Below, piece after piece: positions 6,210 through 9,911 of a stretch of 9,911 nucleotides of DNA. The stretch's first letter is position 1, and each line of letters starts with the position of its first letter. Both the position numbers and the translations under genes were made by a program. Origin of the DNA: Chitinivibrionia bacterium (GTDB lineage Bacteria > Krumholzibacteriota > Krumholzibacteriia > WVZY01); assembly GCA_016208665.1 (NCBI GenBank), contig JACQXT010000019.1, forward strand, positions 685 through 10,595, read 5' to 3'. Below the pieces are notes generated by a model that did not search any database, was not told the DNA's origin, and was given only the letters and a program-made list of their open reading frames with translations.

Positions 6210-6260
6210 ACACAGTGTTGCTCCCCCCTCACGGTACTGGTACCCCACGAAATTATCGGC

Positions 6261-6268
6261 AAAGGAGG
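6261..6268 (+). promoter_or_regulatory. Ribosome binding site fixing the coiled-coil gene start
   Basis: AAAGGAGG lies eight bases before GTG 6277. It excludes the longer frame from 6196, which would start upstream of the site and at the -10 box. It also makes the internal ATG at 6292 less likely. Confidence 0.8.
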
Positions 6269-6276
6269 CCAAGCGG

Positions 6277-6621
6277 GTGAGGCACAAGATTATGCAGCCG
6301 GTGGTGTTGTTTGTTGCGGTGAGCGTGCTCGCCTTGTATGGGGCGTGTGTGGCGCTGAAGCCGTGCACGGTATCTCCGGTGGAGATCGAGGAGATCAAGA
6401 GCGACATTCGCGATCTTGATGCGAAGCTCGCTGAGCGCAAGGCGCTATTGGCGAAGCTTGAGGCGGAGATAGTGGAGTTGCAGGCGCGCATCGAGGAGAG
6501 GCGGCTGCAGTACTCTGCGGTTGATGCGGAACTCACGAAGCTGAAGAAGGCCAGCGGGGTGACGGAACGGCCGGCGGAGGAGAAGGCGCCGAGCGTGCCG
6601 GCTCTGGATATGGGATCATAA
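6277..6621 (+). CDS. Small membrane-anchored coiled-coil protein
   Basis: A 114-residue protein from the GTG at 6277. Residues 7-23 are hydrophobic (QPVVLFVAVSVLALYGA) and are followed by Cys24. The L-Y-G-A-C context is a poor lipobox (Tyr at -3), so it is either a lipoprotein or a signal-anchored membrane protein. Residues about 36-91 are a clear coiled coil with regular I/L spacing among E, K, R and D (for example LAKLEAEIVELQARIEERR). A flexible E/P-rich tail closes it. A second cysteine, Cys30, sits just outside the membrane. No family is recognised. It lies 11 bases before the LysM-like lipoprotein gene, and the two are probably cotranscribed and may interact through their coiled coils. 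Confidence 0.8.
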   Translation: MRHKIMQPVVLFVAVSVLALYGACVALKPCTVSPVEIEEIKSDIRDLDAKLAERKALLAKLEAEIVELQARIEERRLQYSAVDAELTKLKKASGVTERPAEEKAPSVPALDMGS

Positions 6622-6632
6622 ACGAGGTGAGC

Positions 6633-7178
6633 ATGGGAAAGCGGTTAGGCAGAGGATGGATGGCGGTGCTGGCGGCGGGGGTGTGTGTCGGCGCGTTGGC
6701 GTTTGGGTGCGGCGGTCCTGCGGAGCGCAAGGTTGACGTTGCGGCTGGCGAATACTACTCCGAGGAGGAGCTCACGCTGCTCTCCGACAGGACGAAGAGC
6801 CGATACTGCGAAGATCTGGGCGTGGCGCGGACGAGCACGCAGGAGGCGTTCGACGCGAAGACGCGGGAGCTTGCCGAGACGAACGAACAGATCAAAGCGG
6901 TGAGCGGCAAGCGGACCGACCTGGACCGGGAGCGCGTCCGGCTGGAGATGGAGATACAGAACCTCAAAGATCAAATCGAGACCGTGAAAGCACTGCCCGA
7001 CTCGGTGCGCATCAGGATCGGGGAGAGCCTCGGAACGATCGCGGCGCTGGTCAACGTCTACAACGACTCGACAAAATGGTGGAAGCTCCTCGAAGCCAAT
7101 AAGAACATCGTCCTCGACCCGCTCTATTGCCTGGCCGATACAACGATCTTCATCCCCAGAGATTGGCCGACCGAGTAA
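6633..7178 (+). CDS. Lipoprotein with coiled coil and LysM-like domain
   Basis: A 181-residue protein from ATG 6633 (GAGG at 6624-6627; a GTG two codons earlier at 6627 overlaps that site and is less likely). The signal runs to L-A-F-G-C with Cys26 as the probable lipidated residue. Residues about 66-120 are coiled coil (DLDRERVRLEMEIQNLKDQI). Residues about 125-176 resemble a LysM module, a peptidoglycan-binding fold: RIRIGESLGTIA, then Y-N-D-S-T-K-W-W-K-L-L-E-A-N-K, then I-F-I-P. The usual P-G-Q turn is replaced by CLADT. Cys60 and Cys166 are both outside the membrane and could pair. A role linking a membrane to the cell wall is inferred. Codons shift from G-ending to C-ending within the gene (around 6800-6900). 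Confidence 0.82.
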   Translation: MGKRLGRGWMAVLAAGVCVGALAFGCGGPAERKVDVAAGEYYSEEELTLLSDRTKSRYCEDLGVARTSTQEAFDAKTRELAETNEQIKAVSGKRTDLDRERVRLEMEIQNLKDQIETVKALPDSVRIRIGESLGTIAALVNVYNDSTKWWKLLEANKNIVLDPLYCLADTTIFIPRDWPTE

Positions 7179-7273
7179 AAAGCAACATGCGGCCCGAAAG
7201 GCAATCCTGCTCAGAGAGCATCTAGAACGGATTGTTGGTTTCAGATTCCGAGCACGGACCACTCCCGCTCACA

Positions 7274-8200
7274 ATGGAAATCATCGATATCATTCTCCCC
7301 GTCTTTTTGGTTATCGGCCTTGGGTATGTGCTGCGATTGGCAAAGTACCTGGGTGACGAGACAAACACGGCTCTTTCGAGGCTCGTGTTTTACGTTGCCG
7401 CACCGGCGTTGTTGTTTCACGGCACATCTCAAACCCCGCTGCAACGAAGCGTAAACATCCAGACCCTGCTCCTGCTCGCCGCAGTGACGGTCGTGATCGG
7501 GGTTGCCGTTTACATCGCCTGCGCCCGGTCGTCCCCGCGCAGGCGCGGCGTGCTCGCCCAGGGGGCGCACCGCAGCAACATGGTGTTCGTAGGCCTTCCG
7601 ATTATCACTTATGCCTATGGCGAATCGGCTCTCGGTCCGGCGGCCGTTCTCATTGGATTCATGGTGGTGTGGTATAACCTGCTTGCGGTCCTGTTTCTCA
7701 CCCTGCCGCATCGACAGGCGGGTGCGGGGATTTCGAAAGCGTGGATCGATGCCGCAGTAAAGACCATCAGCAACCCGTTGATTTTAGGGTGCGCAGGCGG
7801 GCTTCTCATATCGGCCTTGGGATTGAGCGTGCCGGTCGCACCGGCCAGGGCCCTCGATCTCGTGGGCAGGACCGCCCTGCCGCTGGCCCTCGTTTCGGTC
7901 GGGGCGGGGCTGGAGTTCGGCAAGCTGCGGGCCGAGATTGCAGGGGCGGCGCTCGTATCGTTCATGAAGCTTGTCGTCTATCCCGCCATGGTGTACGCCG
8001 GTTTGTTGGCGCTGCATTATGACGGCGTCGATCTGGAGGTGCCGGTGATTCTCATGGCTACTCCGACGGCGGTGGTGAGCTACATCATGGCGAAGGAAAT
8101 GGACGGTGACGAAAAATTGGCGGGGGCGATCGTTATCGGATCCACCGCGGCTTCGATAGTGACGCTGTCGGGGTGGCTTGCGCTGTTGCGGTTCTTTTAA
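7274..8200 (+). CDS. AEC-family transporter (auxin efflux carrier type)
   Basis: A 308-residue membrane protein with about ten hydrophobic segments, the normal size of bacterial AEC-family permeases, which move small organic acids and related solutes. Family features in order: L-P-V-F-L-V-I-G-L-G-Y near the N-terminus, R-S-N-M-V-F-V-G-L-P-I at 100-110, the N-P-L-I-L-G segment at 167-172, A-L-P-L-A-L-V-S-V-G-A-G at 201-212, K-L-V-V-Y-P at 232-237, and P-T-A-V-V-S-Y-I-M-A-K-E at 264-275. The substrate cannot be told. The ATG at 7274 is chosen because the family begins there; a TTG at 7232 would add 14 polar residues. Neither has a good ribosome binding site. No promoter was found in the 95 bases upstream. 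The gene is convergent with the next one. Confidence 0.9.
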   Translation: MEIIDIILPVFLVIGLGYVLRLAKYLGDETNTALSRLVFYVAAPALLFHGTSQTPLQRSVNIQTLLLLAAVTVVIGVAVYIACARSSPRRRGVLAQGAHRSNMVFVGLPIITYAYGESALGPAAVLIGFMVVWYNLLAVLFLTLPHRQAGAGISKAWIDAAVKTISNPLILGCAGGLLISALGLSVPVAPARALDLVGRTALPLALVSVGAGLEFGKLRAEIAGAALVSFMKLVVYPAMVYAGLLALHYDGVDLEVPVILMATPTAVVSYIMAKEMDGDEKLAGAIVIGSTAASIVTLSGWLALLRFF

Positions 8201-8235
8201 CGGTTCTTTTCACCCGCCGGCGGGGGTGCGCAAGA

Positions 8236-9876
8236 CTAGAACCGGTATCGCACCGAGATGTGGTTGAATGACGCGGCGCTCAAGGTCGATGAATAATCGT
8301 AGTAGTAATACAGATCGACGATGAATGTATCGCGAATGTTGATTGCAAGGCCGTTATGAAACAAGGCTCCCGTTTTGTAAACCAGATCATAATTGATTAA
8401 TCCCCGCTGTTCGTCGAAGGTCGCAGGCGCGCGTTCGACAGGCATAATCTGCTTATAGTAATGTTCCACGTCGTCGTACGCAGCGGTGAAGTCGACGCCC
8501 ATTCTCAATTGGATATGCGTGCCGAGCTTCCACTCGAGCGACGCCGGTACGATGAAGTAGTAGTATGCCTCATCGTTATCATGGTTCTGCGCATACGTGC
8601 CGGACACGGAGAACGTATCCGGAAAATCATTATTCAGAATCAACGTGGCGTAGCTCCCCGGACTGTCTTCCTTGAAACTCCTTAGAATCAAAGACCCCTT
8701 GGCGCCCAAAAAAACGAATACGCCGTCATCAATCTCTCCGGCATAGCCGATCGCTGAGGAAACGTACAGGCTCGAAAAGTCGCCGTCATAGGCATAGCCG
8801 AGGCGATGGTCGAAGAGATCCCTGGTGTCCAGTTCGTCGTCGATGTTGCGGAAGGAAGCGGCGCCGTCTCCGTGCGCCGAAGTCCAGGAAAGCAGATGCG
8901 CCGTGCGAAGCGATTCTGTCAGCTGCAAATGAACCTTGCCGAAGAAGCTCAACCATCGATAATCGCGGTGGGAATCGTAGGCAGTCTCTCGATAGAGATT
9001 ATCCGGCATCCCGCCGTACATTCCTATGCCGTTGCCGTCATAATCTTCGTTCTCGTATCTGGATTCTGATATCACCGCCGGGTACAGCGACCGAGCCAGG
9101 CCGCACCCGATCACGGCGTCGGATATCAAACACCGGGGCCGGTACAATCCCGCGGAGATCGCAAACGAGGTCATTTCGTAATGGCGTGAGTACACTTCAT
9201 AGTTCTGGTAGAGATAGCTGTTGTTTCCCCCGTCCGTGCGCAACCTGAATTCAACGGTATCGTAAAGGGATCGGTACTGCTCGCTATCGTACTCGGCTTC
9301 GAACCTCGCTCCCGCATACCCCGTGCCGAAGGGCACAGCGCACGCGATGCTCAGAGCCGCGTGATCGACTTGCCTTTTGCCTATGCTGTATCTGGAAAAA
9401 TCTCTCAGCACGTAGTCGGAATCCATGTATATCCCGTTGTCCGAGTCTATTTCATCATCGTTGGAGACCGCCGTCTCGAGACCAATCGCCGTATGGAACC
9501 GATTCTTGTATGTATGGAGAAAGTTGAAGGCGATCGGATGATACTTGTAACTCGAGGTGTAATTCTCGATTGGAGTCAATTGACTTTGGAGATACCGATC
9601 ACTGATGGGGAACGGGATGACTATGCTTCTTACGGGCAGATTAACGCCGTACACTTCAGGCCGGTCGATCAACCCGGCCCGGGCGGGATTGAGATAGAGA
9701 TCGGTGAGCGCGTCTTCGACGATGCCTGCCAAGTGGATGCTGAGCGCATACGTACGCAATGAATAATCGGTCTGGGCGGGAGATGCCTGGAATGAGACGA
9801 GCAGGCAGAACGCCGTCCCCGCGCAGAAAACAAAGGTTCTTATGCCGTGCAACAACTTCAATTCGCATGCTCGCAT
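8236..9876 (-). CDS. Outer-membrane beta-barrel protein of unknown specificity
   Basis: A 546-residue protein with a signal peptide (about 1-34, hydrophobic TFVFCAGTAFCLLVSF, then A-S-P-A-Q). The rest alternates polar and aromatic residues and is very rich in Tyr, Asp, Asn and Ser. It ends in I-S-V-R-Y-R-F with a terminal Phe, the outer-membrane insertion signal. Near the mature N-terminus, D-A-L-T-D-L-Y-L-N-P-A-R-A-G (55-68) resembles the N-P-A motif of FadL/PorV-like barrels, so a transport or scaffold role of that kind is possible but unproven. The start ATG has no clear ribosome binding site and is preceded directly by an inverted repeat. Base composition is less GC-rich than the centre of the window. 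It ends 35 bases from the AEC gene stop. Confidence 0.85.
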   Translation of the reverse strand: MRACELKLLHGIRTFVFCAGTAFCLLVSFQASPAQTDYSLRTYALSIHLAGIVEDALTDLYLNPARAGLIDRPEVYGVNLPVRSIVIPFPISDRYLQSQLTPIENYTSSYKYHPIAFNFLHTYKNRFHTAIGLETAVSNDDEIDSDNGIYMDSDYVLRDFSRYSIGKRQVDHAALSIACAVPFGTGYAGARFEAEYDSEQYRSLYDTVEFRLRTDGGNNSYLYQNYEVYSRHYEMTSFAISAGLYRPRCLISDAVIGCGLARSLYPAVISESRYENEDYDGNGIGMYGGMPDNLYRETAYDSHRDYRWLSFFGKVHLQLTESLRTAHLLSWTSAHGDGAASFRNIDDELDTRDLFDHRLGYAYDGDFSSLYVSSAIGYAGEIDDGVFVFLGAKGSLILRSFKEDSPGSYATLILNNDFPDTFSVSGTYAQNHDNDEAYYYFIVPASLEWKLGTHIQLRMGVDFTAAYDDVEHYYKQIMPVERAPATFDEQRGLINYDLVYKTGALFHNGLAINIRDTFIVDLYYYYDYSSTLSAASFNHISVRYRF

Positions 9877-9890
9877 TGTTCAAAAGAACA
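9877..9890. repeat. Perfect inverted repeat abutting the barrel gene start
   Basis: TGTTC and GAACA arms separated by four bases, ending exactly one base before the ATG of the minus-strand barrel gene. It occupies the place of the ribosome binding site. A second small inverted repeat (GGGAG-AA-CTCCC, 9891-9902) follows at once. This could be an operator or an RNA hairpin controlling translation, or chance. Confidence 0.45.
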
Positions 9891-9911
9891 GGGAGAACTC
9901 CCGCGGCGGCA

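Noticed and set aside
6233..6244. GGTAC-N2-GTACC inverted repeat in the coiled-coil gene leader
   Set aside because: Short arms and no other support; likely chance, though it lies between promoter and ribosome binding site.
6196..6276. N-terminal extension of the coiled-coil protein
   Set aside because: It would start inside the promoter region and upstream of the perfect ribosome binding site that serves GTG 6277.
8211..8228. Possible terminator between the AEC and barrel genes
   Set aside because: The imperfect hairpin (CACCC...GGGTG) has its T-run on the wrong side: plus-strand T's precede it, and the minus strand would read A's after it.

Overview
The window looks like a piece of chromosome from a GC-rich diderm (Gram-negative-type) bacterium. 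It carries several lipoproteins with lipobox cysteines, a TonB/ExbB/ExbD energy-transducing set and an outer-membrane beta-barrel protein, so an outer membrane is implied. The lineage cannot be fixed from the sequence alone. The layout (TPR lipoprotein, ExbB, two ExbDs, TonB, small coiled-coil lipoproteins) recalls poorly cultivated FCB-like or candidate phyla, but that is inference. No mobile element, CRISPR array, rRNA or tRNA was seen.

Left end (1-1009): a short lipoprotein gene of unknown function lies on the minus strand (5-418), with its own sigma70-like promoter at 521-549 and a GC-rich palindrome in its leader. Divergent from it, a plus-strand promoter with a perfect TTGACA box (628-656) points at a possible 69-residue single-span membrane protein (731-940) and on to the operon that follows.

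Centre (1010-5452): five plus-strand genes form the core of the window. They are a 621-residue TPR lipoprotein, an ExbB/TolQ-type channel subunit, two consecutive ExbD/TolR-type subunits and a TonB-type protein. The last four are closely packed (3-nt gap, 24-nt gap, then an ATGA overlap), and a good promoter (2896-2925) lies just before exbB. The expected role is to couple the proton gradient of the inner membrane to work at the outer membrane. The TPR lipoprotein is a plausible periplasmic scaffold for it. The two exbD genes share a 48-bp segment differing at one base. Codon choice in tonB changes abruptly over its last ~40 codons.

Right-centre (5453-7178): a single-domain STAS protein (anti-sigma-factor antagonist type) sits convergent to tonB on the minus strand. 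It is driven by a near-consensus promoter (6056-6085) and has a leader of about 140 nt. Divergent from it, another promoter (6180-6209) drives two small genes: a membrane-anchored coiled-coil protein and a lipoprotein with a coiled coil followed by a LysM-like domain. Together these could tether the envelope to peptidoglycan.

Right end (7179-9911): an AEC-family (auxin efflux carrier type) transporter gene on the plus strand converges on a gene for a 546-residue, tyrosine-rich outer-membrane barrel protein on the minus strand. Base composition here is more balanced than in the centre. The plus strand is strongly G-rich up to roughly 5.3 kb (and again through 5.5-6.8 kb), whichever strand is coding, and this is lost towards the right end.
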